A stretch of 64,000 bases of DNA from Glandiceps talaboti (Eukaryota; Hemichordata; Enteropneusta; Spengelidae), in assembly GCF_964340395.1 (NCBI RefSeq), contig NC_135556.1, positions 19,325,642 through 19,389,641 of the forward strand, in the 5' to 3' direction. The translations under genes were made by a program, and so were the position numbers. The notes under the pieces were generated by a model. That model saw nothing but the letters and a program-made list of their open reading frames with translations, had not been told where the DNA came from and did not search any database. How positions within the stretch are numbered: the first letter of the stretch is position 1; every line of letters starts with the position of its first letter. This document shows, one piece after another, positions 1-11,919 of this stretch.

Positions 1-1015
1 AGGCTAGTCGTTTTTATCATGTTTTGAACACCAGCTCACTGGAAGCTTTAATACAGTCCAATATCTGAAACTCAAGGACCATTATGAAATTACAATGTGA
101 AATAGAAAATATATGTAAGAACATTTGATTGCATCAGCTATATATTAGTTCGTTGTGTCATTTGTATACTACCCACAGATAAGTAAGTTGGCAAATCAGA
201 TCTGTAAGATATGAGATAAAGCAAACTGTTGGTGTTGATTTCCGCACATTAACAGCTATATATGACCATTTAATTCACATACATACCATACATACAGCAT
301 GAAATTACAGATCCCTTCATACCAAAATTACAGCGCAAAATTGCAAAAAAAATCAAAATACCACCAATAAAAACATGACAACACAGTATTAATATCGGTA
401 TGGCAAATGAAATGTATCCTTTTTCAAAAACCTTGATTTTTGCCATATACTATATTGTGGGCATTCTCGTAAGCCAGAGTTATTATTTCTGTGGGAGGCT
501 CGTTAAGAACGTTGCCGTAAAACAGGCCGTGGTTTGCGAAGATGTATTGTGGGATACATTACAGATGGTCATCCTTATACAACCTATACGTACCATAAAC
601 AACAAAAACACACTTTTTTAATATTCACATTTCCAATGTAACACATCAAAGGTACACCGTCTCCTGCTTAAATTATGATATAGTAGTATGAATTGGTTTA
701 TAGTAACCTCAATGTGGTCATTAAGACGTACAGATTGGCAACACAGTCATAAAATCATTTTGAATTAAAACAATGCCATGTACCAATTGACAATAGGATA
801 TAACATTTCAATGTGAAATCTCAACTTTCTACTGTTTAAATTTGTTACTAAACGCATGTTCAATAAAGTCTACAAGGTAATTTGTTGTTTAGTCGGCCAC
901 TGCCTAAGTAATTAATGTTTGACAAACATGAATAAATAGAGTCAAATATCATTACAAATATCAATATTAAAGCACTGACGTCATGCAGATTTATTGATAT
1001 CACCATAGTTACGGC
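1..1015. other. 3' flank of first MFSD8 copy, no gene
   Basis: I see no convincing coding sequence here. From about 255 onward the sequence is the left part of the tandem duplication and matches the stretch from about 15320 (shared text such as TTAATTCACATACATAC). A short open frame at 400-621 has no recognisable domain. The stretch from about 780 to 930 has no clear counterpart in the second copy, where an insertion lies instead. Confidence 0.6.
990..995 (-). terminator. Poly(A) signal of MFSD8 copy A
   Basis: AATAAA on the minus strand, about 20 bases after the stop codon of the MFSD8 copy A gene. The same hexamer sits at the same distance from the stop in copy B (17285-17290). This implies a very short 3' UTR. 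Other signals further downstream could be used instead. Confidence 0.5.
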
Positions 1016-2021
1016 TCAAGATTTCAGTCTTGAAAGTTCCAACCTATGTCTCTGACGGTCTACCAATGGAATAAGTCTACTATAGGTGACAGCTATAAGG
1101 ATAAGTGTTACAATTAAGGCACTTGATACACCACAAAATGTCCACGTTGGTCCAAAGTTAGCGTAAAATTGACCAGCAAAGATTGGTCCAAGTATTCTTC
1201 CTAGGCTACCCGCTGCTGTTATGAAACCCATGTAAAGACCCTGCATTGATCAAATAAAGAATACTCCAATGTAAAACGAGTAATAATACACTTTTAAAAA
1301 CGAAGTTTGTACCATAACCTCGGCTGTTCACTATTTTTTCTATATTAATTTTGTGGATTTACCATTCTACTATGCATAATGTTTTTGTGTTCTGTTTTGT
1401 GTTTTTTGTCTGAATGAACTGTCATTTTAATTTCTTCTAGTACGATGAATAAATATTTCTGATTCTCATATTGATATTCTAATACTGTCCTGTCAACATT
1501 GTTCAATTTTCTTGACTAATTATAGCTGAAAAGAGGAAATGAGTTAGGGAGACCCAATATCTCATAACATAAATAATAGAATTGTGACTTGTGAATTAAT
1601 AGTTTGTCTCACTACAGGACGTCGTTTGAAGACACCAGTTTACATTATCATACCTGTGCTAGCAATGCATACAATGGAACGCATGGTTTAATTAGTAAAT
1701 TTGAAAGGGAATGGATTGATGAATTGGATATAAATTACCTGTGGTTTTGGACCTAGGATTTTCGAAAAGATAGTGAAGATCATGACTATAGAGACGGGAT
1801 AACCTGCAGACATCAATGTCACTGCCACAAGGTACTGTGATAGATAGATTTTATGTGTCGAAGTACACCAGTCGAAGTAACAACCACATCCATTTAGATC
1901 TGCTCCACAGTCGGTCGTATTGAGGTCTAAGTTTGTAGTATTGACATGATCTGCGATAAACATTGAATCAAATGGATGAATATAGAGACTAGCAGGGTAT
2001 AGGCAGGCAGAGGGATGGACG

Positions 2022-2083
<62 letters not shown>

Positions 2084-2206
2084 CATGCAGAGACAATAGT
2101 AACCCTTGCCTCTGTAACCTTTTGTGCTAGTTTCTTTCTTTTTTGGTTGTTTTTCTATGTAGGTAATCTTGCAACAGGTTCCATTGGGAAAACAGTGAAA
2201 GATTAA

Positions 2207-2253
<47 letters not shown>

Positions 2254-3455
2254 GTAAATAAAATATAAAGAGACAGACAGACTTATTAACTGACAGACAC
2301 ACAGGCAGAGGCAATAGTAGCCCAATGCAGGTAAGGACCAAAGTATATTAATTTTGTACTTACTTTCGACAAAACAGTACTACATGTAGTCATTTTTTCC
2401 TTCCCCTTTTCTTGTCAACTGGTGCTAACTTTCAATGTAGTCGTTTAATGTTATTTTTACCCTTCAAGCATTTAGAACCAGATTACTCCCTTTTTATTTT
2501 AGACACGACATCATGTACTTTCTCCCTTCTCCTTTTCTTGTCAAATGGTGCTAACTTTTAATTACTATTCCCATTTACACGTAATGCGTTTAGAGATTAT
2601 AAATGTTCAGTATTAACGCCATCACGGAAATGACGTTTAAATCGTAAATATACGAAAACAAGTAACAAACGTAATACGACTAGTAAGGCCTAAACAATTA
2701 TATGGTTCCGGTAAATAAATCAACAACAAAAATCTACCTACCCACCTATTCTAAAATTGAGTGTAATCGGAACCACATAATTTAAGATTTCAGAAAGATA
2801 TAGTTTTAAAAACTTACACTCAGGTGTAGGTGGATAATCCGATGTCCAAGGCATTGGTATTTGAAATATAAATCCTGATAACAGCAAACTAACTCCTAAC
2901 AGCAATACATTACGTTCATCATACCTGTACATTGTCATACAAAATAATTTACATTATATAGAATATTGTAGTCGTTGTCCGAGCTCAAGGCTGGTGAATG
3001 TAATGTAACAGTTTTGTATGGTATAATGAATATCAGTAGCTACCATTTCTCCTACACAGTGAAGTACTCGATGAAAAGTACATGAAATGATCAAGATTAT
3101 TTCTGAACCTGAATTGATTTGAATATTGAAGAATGTCAAATAATTAAGTATTCATCGAATATTGTTTTAAAGAAGCGAACACTGTAACTGAGACAGCATT
3201 GTGGCTACACTCTTGCACAAAATACATCCCCTTTACTGTATTTAGAATCATTTGACATCAACATGGCATTATACAAATGGTTGAGTATGCATAAAAGGAC
3301 CTGGTAACCGGGGCGTAGCATATTTCGATATTTCTGGTTCTCCAAATAATTATACATAGTGAAAGTTCTACCCGGTGGTAGACACGATTGGACATGATTT
3401 AGTGAGTTTGAATAATATAAAGATATAAAGTAACTGCAACCATATTCACAAAGTC

Positions 3456-3514
<59 letters not shown>

Positions 3515-5301
3515 AAATGCCTGAAGACTGTTTCAAACCGTGAAGAAATGGCAAACCGTATAGTTTATGGATAATAATTTTGACAAATCAGTCTTTAAGC
3601 ACATTCTATTTACTGCCAAAGTATGTATTTGCGCTCCAAACTTTGTTTAGCTTAAATAAATATATAGTATAAAATAAATACACAGTATAAATATACACAA
3701 ATCACACTTAAAAGTCTTGGCGGCCTCGCAAAACAAACAAACAAACAAACAAACAAACAAACAAAACTTTTTTGTGCAAAACTTTCTTAATGACGTTTTC
3801 ATTAAATTACCTTTTTGAAAGAAATTTTGCAACAGAAAACATGACAAGTGCGAGAATAGCCCCAACACCCAAGATGATACCAATATACAATACAGCCTCT
3901 TCACGTGTCCATGCGTACATCGCCATTGTAAGAGGCACAGAGAGTCTGTACAAATATTAAAACATAAAGTTTGGGTTTACTTATTAGTTTCAACAGATAT
4001 GCTTAAATGAAGGACAGTATAAGTGAATCCTACAAGCTGACACAGGCGCTAGGCGCACGACATCACTTTTGTCAGAATACGTTTGCAGACATACGTACAT
4101 ACATGTAAATGCCCAGTTCTTGTTAGGTTGTACCTGTTGAAAAAATATATAATTCATAAAATATCGATTTTGATATTTTTCGGAGATAAAAAGGGTAACC
4201 GATTTACTCGTTTCATAGCACTTTTAGAGAATAGTGTGTTTTCTCAATTTTCTTTGGTCTGAACTTATAACCCTGTACTGTGATGTGTTGGAAGTAAAGG
4301 ATACGTTATATACATAATGCAACGAAATCAATGCGAGTATTATGTCATGATTATGATTCGCGGCACTCTCGCAAACCAGAGCTGATATTTTCAGCAACAC
4401 TGCGAAATACTGTCTTGGACGGTGCCGTAAAAGAAGCTGTGGGTTACGACGATGGATTCCGAACGCCATTTAACTTATACAAATACTATTGATTTTCGCA
4501 TTAAAAAGACAATTTACGTAATTTTCGAAAAGTTTTAATCGAACCACAGGGAGCTCGTCCTCCATCTGTGAAAATTTTGCAATAATTTATAAATGGTGTG
4601 AATATACAACTTACACTATTCATGAAACACTTAGCCTGAGCTTTGTTTACGAGAGCGAGAATGCATGGAATGTGTTGAGAATGTGTGCGCTTGTGCACGA
4701 TAGGGCGTCAGGCATGTCACGCGAAGTAAAGAAAATAAAAACTTGTACGACAAATGCTTGTTTGAAAGTCAACATTTTGGCACAATATGAATAATGTACT
4801 GAAGTGTAATTTATAGTTCTCTTCAGTCGCTTACTATCAAATAGACACATTGAAGTCAATTACAACTAATAAATAAATAATAAATAAATAAATAAATAAA
4901 TGAATGAATGAATGAATGAATGAATGAATGAATGAATGAATGAATGAATGAATGAATGAATACATAATAAAGATAAACATAATTTTTGTGTTAAGTGTTA
5001 TGTACTGATCGAATGCTCCAATGTATGTCATGCATCTTAACTTTAATCACATTGCCAAGCATAGCTAGTAAGGTTTGATATAACTTACGCTTCGTTGTTT
5101 GACATCGCAACGACGAATGCAAAGTAGGCGAAAATGGAGACGAGGGCTGCCAATTTGTCAATTTCTCCTTCATTTTCATCAATATTTTGGCTGTCTGGTT
5201 TGGAAGATAACAAGTACAAACATTATTCATATAACAAGATATAAATGGCAAGCTAACAGTTATGAACTTTGACTTATCAACTGTTTTGTCAACAAGACAG
5301 G

Positions 5302-5363
<62 letters not shown>

Positions 5364-5480
5364 CATTCATGGATATATTCTTTTCATTATGAAAAAGATA
5401 AACTTCTCAGTGAATATATGAATTCTCGCCTATATTCGTTTTTACCTCCCGTAAGGGTATGGGAGGTATTAAAAGGGGAA

Positions 5481-5521
<41 letters not shown>

Positions 5522-5530
5522 GACTGTCTA

Positions 5531-5571
<41 letters not shown>

Positions 5572-8500
5572 GTTTGTGTGTCTGTGTCATCATTTTCTAA
5601 AAATCGGCTGGCTCAATTGTAATTTCAATACAATTCAGTACATACATTAACCATAACAAATTGTGTATGTCCTATAAAGTTAGTTGATGTACCTTACAGT
5701 GTTAATGAGTAATTTGCATAATTAATGATTTTCGGTAATTAGGCTATATCGTAAGATTGCATACTTCATTTTCAATACAATTTAGTATATTCGTTAGACA
5801 TAACAGAGTGTATATCTCCTATAAAAGTTGTTGATTTCATTTGAAGATTTAGTGAATAATTTCCATAATTAATTATTTTCGGTAATTAGGCTATATTTTA
5901 AGGCATACTTGAATTTCAATATAATTTAGTACATACGTTAACCATAACAAAGCGGATAAGTCCTATAAAATATTTGATATAGATTGCAGTCAGTTTTAAT
6001 GAAAAATTTGCATAATTAATGATTTTAGGTAACTAGGTTGTATCTTAAAAATGCAAGCTTCAAATTTCGTATAATATGGTATATATATCAACCATAATAA
6101 TATGCACCTGTCCTATGAAGTTTGTTCCTACTTTTACCTTTAATGGGTATTTTGAATAATGAATGATATTCAGTAATTAAGCAGTATCATGCACACTTCA
6201 AATTCCGTATAATTTGGCACATACATTAACCTAAGAAAGCACGCTTGTCCAAAAACAAAGCCTGTTACCATAGTTTTTTTTAGTTTAATGAGTTATTTGC
6301 ATAATTAGTGATTCCCTTACGGGGGGGGGGGGCATTCAGTTTAAATCTGGTGTTTATTTTCCTCGCACCAGAAACCTAACACAGACGTCGGAATGAGGGG
6401 GGGGGGGGTATGAGTCGATTCAAAGACTATTATGTTTATGTTTATGATGACTACAAATAAATATCCATTGACAAAAGTATAGTCATTGAAATATTTCCTA
6501 CTGTGCAGTAGTATAGTCTCGGTTACCCAGCATCTCGCCTGGGGGCTCTGCCTACGAGACCACCCAAAACGAGATCTGGGTGATGAGCCCCCAGCGGTGA
6601 GAGTCTGGGTAACCGAGACTAACTGTGCAGTACTTGTATGTTGACCATAGAGTGATGAGTTTTTTTGTCGAATCCCAAGATACACTGATAACCCTTAGTG
6701 GATGCATTCTACTATACAGGCATTATCGAAATGTTCTGCCACGTGTACTTGATTGTGTTGATGAAATTAAAGAACAATATCTGTAATCGATTAGTTGCTT
6801 TGGTTCGATATCTTGATTGATGAACTAATAGTCTAATTACCATTGTCATCACCGTCCAGTGTGTCAGGTACGCGATAAGACTTGAACACGACCAGCATTA
6901 AGACTATGGTGACGAATCCAAGTAGACCAACAAGGAAGGCAGGTATCGTGTACATGTTCAGTGTTAGTTTAATGGCATCCCATCGAATTCCTGTCTCACC
7001 CACTGGTGTAAATGCTGTCTGGATAACTAAAAGATATAATTAATCACATGTACATGTATTAGTACTTTGGTCGTATCAGCCACGTGACTTGAGCACTAGA
7101 CATTTTACTATCTACTTTTCTGTCTTGAAATGTTGTTATAATTATGCATTCTTTGAACAGTCACTATTAAAGCTTCCCACTATTGTGCATTTCCCTGTAG
7201 CCATTTCACAATCATTATGAACACTTTTCCAAAACGAAACTCCACCCTATTGCGCTTTCCTTTGTAGCTTATTCACAACCATTAAACGCAAAACTCCACA
7301 CTAAACCTCTGTGGCCTAATCATAATACATATCAACCCCATTAATGAAATACAATTTATAAGCCCAAATTGGTACAGCCTGGGGGGGGGGGGCATAGGAA
7401 TGATCAATGTCTGTGCGTGTGTACATGTGTGCATGTGCTTGTGTCTGTTCATGGTCAGCCATATCTCTGACACTCATTGCTCAAATTTAACCAAACCAGG
7501 CACAATAGTTAATACTATTGGGTTCATATGCATGTCTTCTTGAATGTGTAATGTATCAAATGGGGGTGTCACTCCCATATTAAAAATGCGGTCATATTTG
7601 TGATAAAACTGCACATCTTGCCTCTTATCTCCATTCATACAGATGCAATGCAAGTGTCTATCCCACATCACGAAAGACAAATTTCCTAATGAGACCTTGA
7701 CCCTTGCTCTTGATCGACATTTCTTAAGGTCAAATAGTTTAAATAGATCTTTTTATTGTAACTCGAGTTGAATAAAGAGACTCCCTTCAATTGTCTAGAC
7801 ACGTACACATATTATCAAAGTTAAGCTTTCATTTCATACATTGAACTTTAACTTTGACCTCATCATCAATGTCAAATAGCAGATTATTCATATGTTAGGA
7901 AGTTTTGGATCTGCCCCTATGTTCATGTAGGCAATCTTTTGAGCCAGACACTGAGCTTTGACCTCGACCTTCATTGTCAAGGTCAAATAGCAAATTCAAT
8001 AACTTGATAGTGTTATATACCTAGACATACCATTCAAATATATTCACCAACGTTGTTAGAAGTAAGCTTTAAGTTACCTTACAGACACTGACATTTAACC
8101 TTGACCTTCATCTTCAAGGTCAAATAGCAAATTCAATAACTGTGGTAGTTTTATCGATACCATTCAAATGTGTACATCCACACTGTTAGAAGCAAGCTTA
8201 ATTTCAGGGCCACATTGAAATTATGAGCACTAATATTATTATGGGTAACCTTTCTGATAAAAAATCCATGACTGTGGCATTCATATACAAGGTCTTTTAG
8301 CAATTTACTCCATGCTGTTAAATTTTGCACACACTTCTAACGACGCGAATCAAGTGAATATAATAACTTTTGGATAAACTTTCTGTTTAAGCCTGATCTT
8401 TGACATTGACTATCAATCTTTAGGTTTCAATAGTATTTTGCTATTAAAGTGAATTGAACAGTGGTTGATATTGAGACACCATTTAATTGTACACCGACAT

Positions 8501-9799
8501 CCACATTGTAAGAGAAAGCTTAGTCTAGTCAGACTGACCTTGTCTCATATATAAATGCTGTGTACTATATGTATATGCATGTATATGTGGTCGATGTTCA
8601 TTTTCTCCTATGTGTATTTTGGTCAATCAATTTAGCAATATCACTTTAAGTTATGATGTTGTTGTGGGTGATGTTATGAACTTGCCACAAGTTGCTAGTG
8701 AATTATAGAACCGCGCTTGTATTTCAAACATCAATTAATAGCACAATGGTGCTGAGGACTAGTTTCCAAGTGATTAATTACAAATTTGAATACAACGAAT
8801 GTCTCATATACCTGGTCCAAGCATGATCCCGAGTGTCTGTGCTGTACTTATATTTGCCATAGCGGGCGTCCTTTCCTTCAAAGTTGTTGCCCAGGATGTA
8901 TACGATCTGGCAATAGCGACGTTACCTATAGAAGAAACACGAGAAATTTCTATATAACCGATCTATTGTGTAGTGCAAACACTCCTGGCCAAACATTTGC
9001 CTCAAATAGCAATTCCAGCGAATAAAGTATGCAATCGTTTATCATTCTCGAAATATGGTGTATTGTAGTATTTAGCTGTATATGAAGAACTATAGTAACT
9101 GTAACAGTACTATTAATGAAGAGGATTTATTGTCCCCGTCTAATGTTATCCCTCCATTCTGTCCTCGGAAATGCCGACCACGTTTCTCACCTGCACGAAT
9201 TCCTATGCAAAGTCGGGCCACCATCATTACTACACCATTCTTCGAAGGAAATGCCCCTGCATATCCGTACAGGATATTTGCACACACTCCAAGCGCAAGC
9301 GTAAAAATTACTGGCCACTTTGCCGTAAATTGATTACTGCACAACCCTAACAATGGCGCAGAAACAAACTGTCCGATGCCGAATGCGGCTAACAACCACC
9401 CGACATAAGATGTATCCGTTATGTCTGTGAGCTGAAATGGAAAATAAATTATGTCCTTTTTCTTCTTTCAATATGGGATAAATTTAACAAAGATGGCTAT
9501 ATATATATTTACTAAGACTAGTTTGTTTTAGCACCAAACACTTTTTGCAGAAAATCCTTAACGGTTTGAATAAAGATTATATATATATATATATATATAC
9601 AAAATACACAAGTTATGGTACGGAGCCGTTACTCAGAGTTTCACGCTTGAATGCGATCTTCGTCCGAAGATCGCATTCAAGCGTGAAACTCTGAGTAACG
9701 GCTCCGTACCATAACTTGTGTATTTTGTGTAATACAGCTCTACTTCTCAGTATTGAGCGCTTTTCCTTCAGTTTATGACTTACCTCTTACACTGAATTA

Positions 9800-9881
<82 letters not shown>

Positions 9882-9944
9882 CTTGGTGAGTATCAATCTG
9901 CTAAGACATGTATATATATAATATATATTTACATATATATATAC

Positions 9945-9998
<54 letters not shown>

Positions 9999-10476
9999 CA
10001 TATGTGTGGCTCAATGACATAAAACTACATATTTCCTAGATTTTTAGAATATCTTAAATAATAGGTACAGCCACACTATGGGATAATAATAGTAATCAAT
10101 TCATTATGTTGGTGATTGCTGAAAGGACAAGTATTCGACTTTGCAGACTAGTCAGAAGACATGGCAGGCCGAGGTTGGCCCAGGTGTTTGCATAGTAATA
10201 AGGTATACAATAGACTATTGGAGATACTACACAACAAAATAATACTAACACTTTGTAGGTAGGGCCACATTGATGTGACAACTATAGAAAAATCAAGGCA
10301 TCCTATAAATGCAGTCAAGTACATAAGTCGGACAGACCACCATCGGCGTCTCCTATCTTCTGCTGATTCTTCAAATGTGTCACTATTAAAAAACATAACA
10401 TCACGATTGGTCTGTTTAGTCATGGAACATCGTGTTGAATACAAAATACAAATGTAAATATGCACACACTGATATA

Positions 10477-10512
<36 letters not shown>

Positions 10513-10969
10513 TACATACATACATACATACATACATACATACATACATGCATACATACATAAATACATGCAAAGGTTCATTTTGTGAGAAGTACTAATT
10601 TGCAATAAGCAAATCATAGTTAACAAATTTGAACAATTTCGTTTTCTGAAAACCTCATTATCTGCTCGCTCAAATACACATATTTAGTAATATTTGGTAC
10701 ATTCGTCGGGTCCAGTTTGGACACTGAAGAAGGACAAGTGTGCTGTTCGAAACATGCCTGTTTCCAAATCGAAAGTGGAAGAGAGCACTTGATTACATAA
10801 GGTCATGTTATTAATTTACAGACTGCACAAGTGTTTTTTTAACTTACGAGGTAATGTCAGGATTCTCTCCATCGTGTAAAGGAAGAAGTGCACCCATTTC
10901 GATCTCCTTGACAATTGGTACATTTTCACTATTACCAATATCTCTTGAAATTGTCATTTTTTCGCTCAT
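1016..10969 (-). CDS. MFSD8: MFSD8/CLN7-like lysosomal MFS transporter, copy A
   Basis: A complete 10-exon gene on the minus strand, 526 aa (human MFSD8 is 518 aa). Coding exons in order: 10848-10969, 10250-10382, 9191-9431, 8812-8925, 6841-7026, 5089-5194, 3811-3945, 2818-2924, 1739-1950, 1016-1240. All have GT..AG borders and continuous phase. Conserved family blocks include WPYLQ (exon 2), DTSYVGW and GLCSNQ (motif-A region, exon 3), ARSYT and [10 protein letters not shown] (exon 4), PLTMAMYAW (exon 7), SKILGPKPQ (exon 9) and GLYMGF plus RILGP (exon 10). A dileucine signal E24-M-G-A-L-L in the N-terminal tail fits lysosomal sorting, as in human MFSD8. Asn385 and Asn392 are N-glycosylation sequons in a predicted luminal loop. 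MFSD8 family members are multi-spanning lysosomal membrane proteins; human loss causes CLN7 disease. Start: the ATG at 10969 is followed in frame by a second ATG at 10957. The open frame continues further upstream but probably crosses a 5' UTR splice acceptor. Confidence 0.92.
2020..2082. repeat. (GACA)n microsatellite in MFSD8-A intron
   Basis: A nearly pure GACA/CAGA tetranucleotide array followed 130 bases later by an AAAT array at about 2206-2260. Both lie in the intron between exons 8 and 9. Copy B has a longer GACA array at about 18362-18436 and a shorter AAAT array at about 18596-18615. Long open frames here on both strands are products of the repeats. Confidence 0.9.
3461..3511. repeat. 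(TA)n microsatellite
   Basis: About 50 bases of alternating TA in the intron between exons 7 and 8 of MFSD8 copy A. The matching position in copy B (about 20210) has only a few TA units, so the array expanded after duplication. Confidence 0.9.
4863..4962. repeat. (AAAT)n-(GAAT)n compound microsatellite
   Basis: AAAT units change into about 14 GAAT units. The array lies in the intron between exons 6 and 7 of copy A and is missing from copy B, where the matching place near 21060 holds unrelated AT-rich sequence. Confidence 0.88.
5303..5361. repeat. (ATTG)n microsatellite
   Basis: About 14 ATTG units in the intron between exons 5 and 6 of copy A. The same locus in copy B has grown to a roughly 300-base complex array (21470-21774). 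Confidence 0.9.
5444..6332. mobile_element. HINE/pearl-like non-autonomous Helentron candidate
   Basis: An ~890-bp insertion present in MFSD8 copy A and absent from copy B, whose intron runs straight from TTCGTTTT-like to CAGCACCAGGAACC-like flanks. It has CTCCCGTAAGGG at the left and the inverse CCCTTACGGGG at the right. A TGTC/TGAC microsatellite lies at 5478-5571. About five degenerate tandem repeats of 140-150 bp start near 5620, 5768, 5910, 6060 and 6200; each contains a variant of TTAACCATAAC followed by GTCCTATAAA. Short subterminal inverted repeats, ~150-bp core repeats and an adjoining tetranucleotide microsatellite are the known plan of HINE elements such as oyster pearl/CvA. No transposase is encoded. 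Confidence 0.6.
6511..6621. mobile_element. Small MITE-like hairpin with flanking direct repeat
   Basis: About 110 bp with terminal inverted repeats (AGTCTCGGTTACCCAG and its complement), flanked on both sides by ACTGTGCAGTA (6500-6510 and 6622-6632), a plausible target-site duplication. The same element is at the matching place in copy B (about 22013-22128), so it inserted before the segment duplicated. Confidence 0.65.
7840..8150. repeat. Dispersed TGACCTTGACCTT-type repeats in intron
   Basis: Three diverged direct repeats share a core resembling CTTTGACCTTGACCTTCAT followed by TCAAGGTCAAATAGCAAATTC. They lie in the intron between exons 4 and 5 of copy A, and again in copy B at about 23275-23570. 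The core is itself an imperfect inverted repeat (GACCTTGA and TCAAGGTC). No coding signal is present. Confidence 0.7.
9599..9728. mobile_element. Perfect 130-bp palindrome (fold-back element)
   Basis: Two 64-bp arms are exact reverse complements with only two bases (TC) between them. The ends are ACAAAATACACAAG and its complement. The element lies in intron 2 of MFSD8 copy A inside AT microsatellites and is absent from copy B. No open frame or transposase is present. It is either a very recent hairpin-type insertion or a sequencing or assembly fold-back. Confidence 0.8.
9799..9992. repeat. (TA)n microsatellites in MFSD8-A intron 2
   Basis: Two long TA arrays (about 9799-9880 and 9911-9992) separated by a short unique stretch. 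Copy B has a single shorter array at 25006-25071. Confidence 0.9.
10482..10562. repeat. (AC)n-(CATA)n compound microsatellite
   Basis: An AC run changes into CATA units just upstream of exon 2 in copy A. In copy B the equivalent place carries AC followed by CG units (25566-25626). Confidence 0.9.
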
Positions 10970-11129
10970 TTCTCTCTGATTCGGAGTTGTTGGTGTAAGT
11001 ATATGGAAAATAATTGATGTGAAACATGAAACATTGACAATAAGTTGTACAGTAGACATACAAAATGTGTGGCCGATTATAAAAAGCTCTGATCGAGGAT
11101 GTGGCGTTTGTTTCCGCGTGTCTTTAAAT

Positions 11130-11255
11130 CTAGGCTACCTGTAGACAGGAGAACGGCTATCGCTGCACTATTCCGCTATCCTACTAACTGACATTTTGAA
11201 TTTTTGAATTTGCGATTATAGCCATTCTCAAGTCTACAGGTAGGCTTAAATCAGC
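11130..11255. mobile_element. Imperfect inverted repeat (MITE-like)
   Basis: The arms CTAGGCTACCTGTAGAC and CAAGTCTACAGGTAGGCTTA flank a ~75-bp middle. The same structure is at about 27156-27276 in copy B, so it predates the duplication. It lies upstream of the first coding exon of each MFSD8 copy. Confidence 0.6.
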
Positions 11256-11919
11256 AAGCTTAAAGAATAAGGTTGGGGTCAAAATTTACGACAGGGGGCC
11301 TGGGGAGAAATTGGGGAGGGCCATGACAAAAAAATGAGGGTTAAAATAGGCAGCCATGAAAATTCTGATGGGTCTGAAAGGAAAAAAACGGAGTGTCTCG
11401 TGACCCGGCGGCGCCTGTCAGCGGACTCGGCCGCAGTGGACGTGCTGGTGACAGGTTCGGGATTTTTACGGAATCAATTTGATGTGTATTGAAAAACATG
11501 CTCTGGTTACCTTTGAAAATGACTGCCTTCGTATCCTGGATACACAGAACTTTCAAAACACGTCTAAATTGTGAGCAAGCGTGAAACTTACATGACGGGA
11601 CTAGGGTTACACTCAGACCACTGTGGTCTGAGGGTTACATAACGTTTGCCGATACGGTTCAACCTATTGTTCCTAAAGCTATTTTGCTCACGCTGTGTAC
11701 CACCTAATTTTCAATATTCTGGCCAGTTTCACAGTAATGAATGTTATTGATGCAACAAAAAACTTTTATAGATTAATTACCTTTACCCGTTGCACACTGA
11801 TGGATCGAGTTCTACGTAAGTCATTTACACCATACATGCGGCCATAACTTGTGACGGTGGTGTATACGTGTACGCCCGGTTGTTGGAAAAAACACGAGCT
11901 ATCACACGGGCACACGTAA

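Larger units (their letters stand above)
255..11381. repeat. Tandem segmental duplication, copy A
   Basis: This segment is colinear with about 15318-27412. The match covers exons, introns and flanks, so it is a DNA-level duplication and not a retrocopy. Introns are nearly as similar as exons over long stretches, such as 6,841-8,800 against 22,290-24,250, which suggests a young duplication or later gene conversion. Copy-A-only material includes a HINE-like element at 5444-6332 and a perfect hairpin at 9599-9728. The boundaries are approximate, judged by where the alignment by eye stops. Confidence 0.88.

Noticed and set aside
1688-2341. 217-codon minus-strand frame as a gene
   Set aside because: It joins a real MFSD8 exon (1739-1950) to translated GACA and AAAT microsatellites. 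Splice signals at 1950 show the true exon border.
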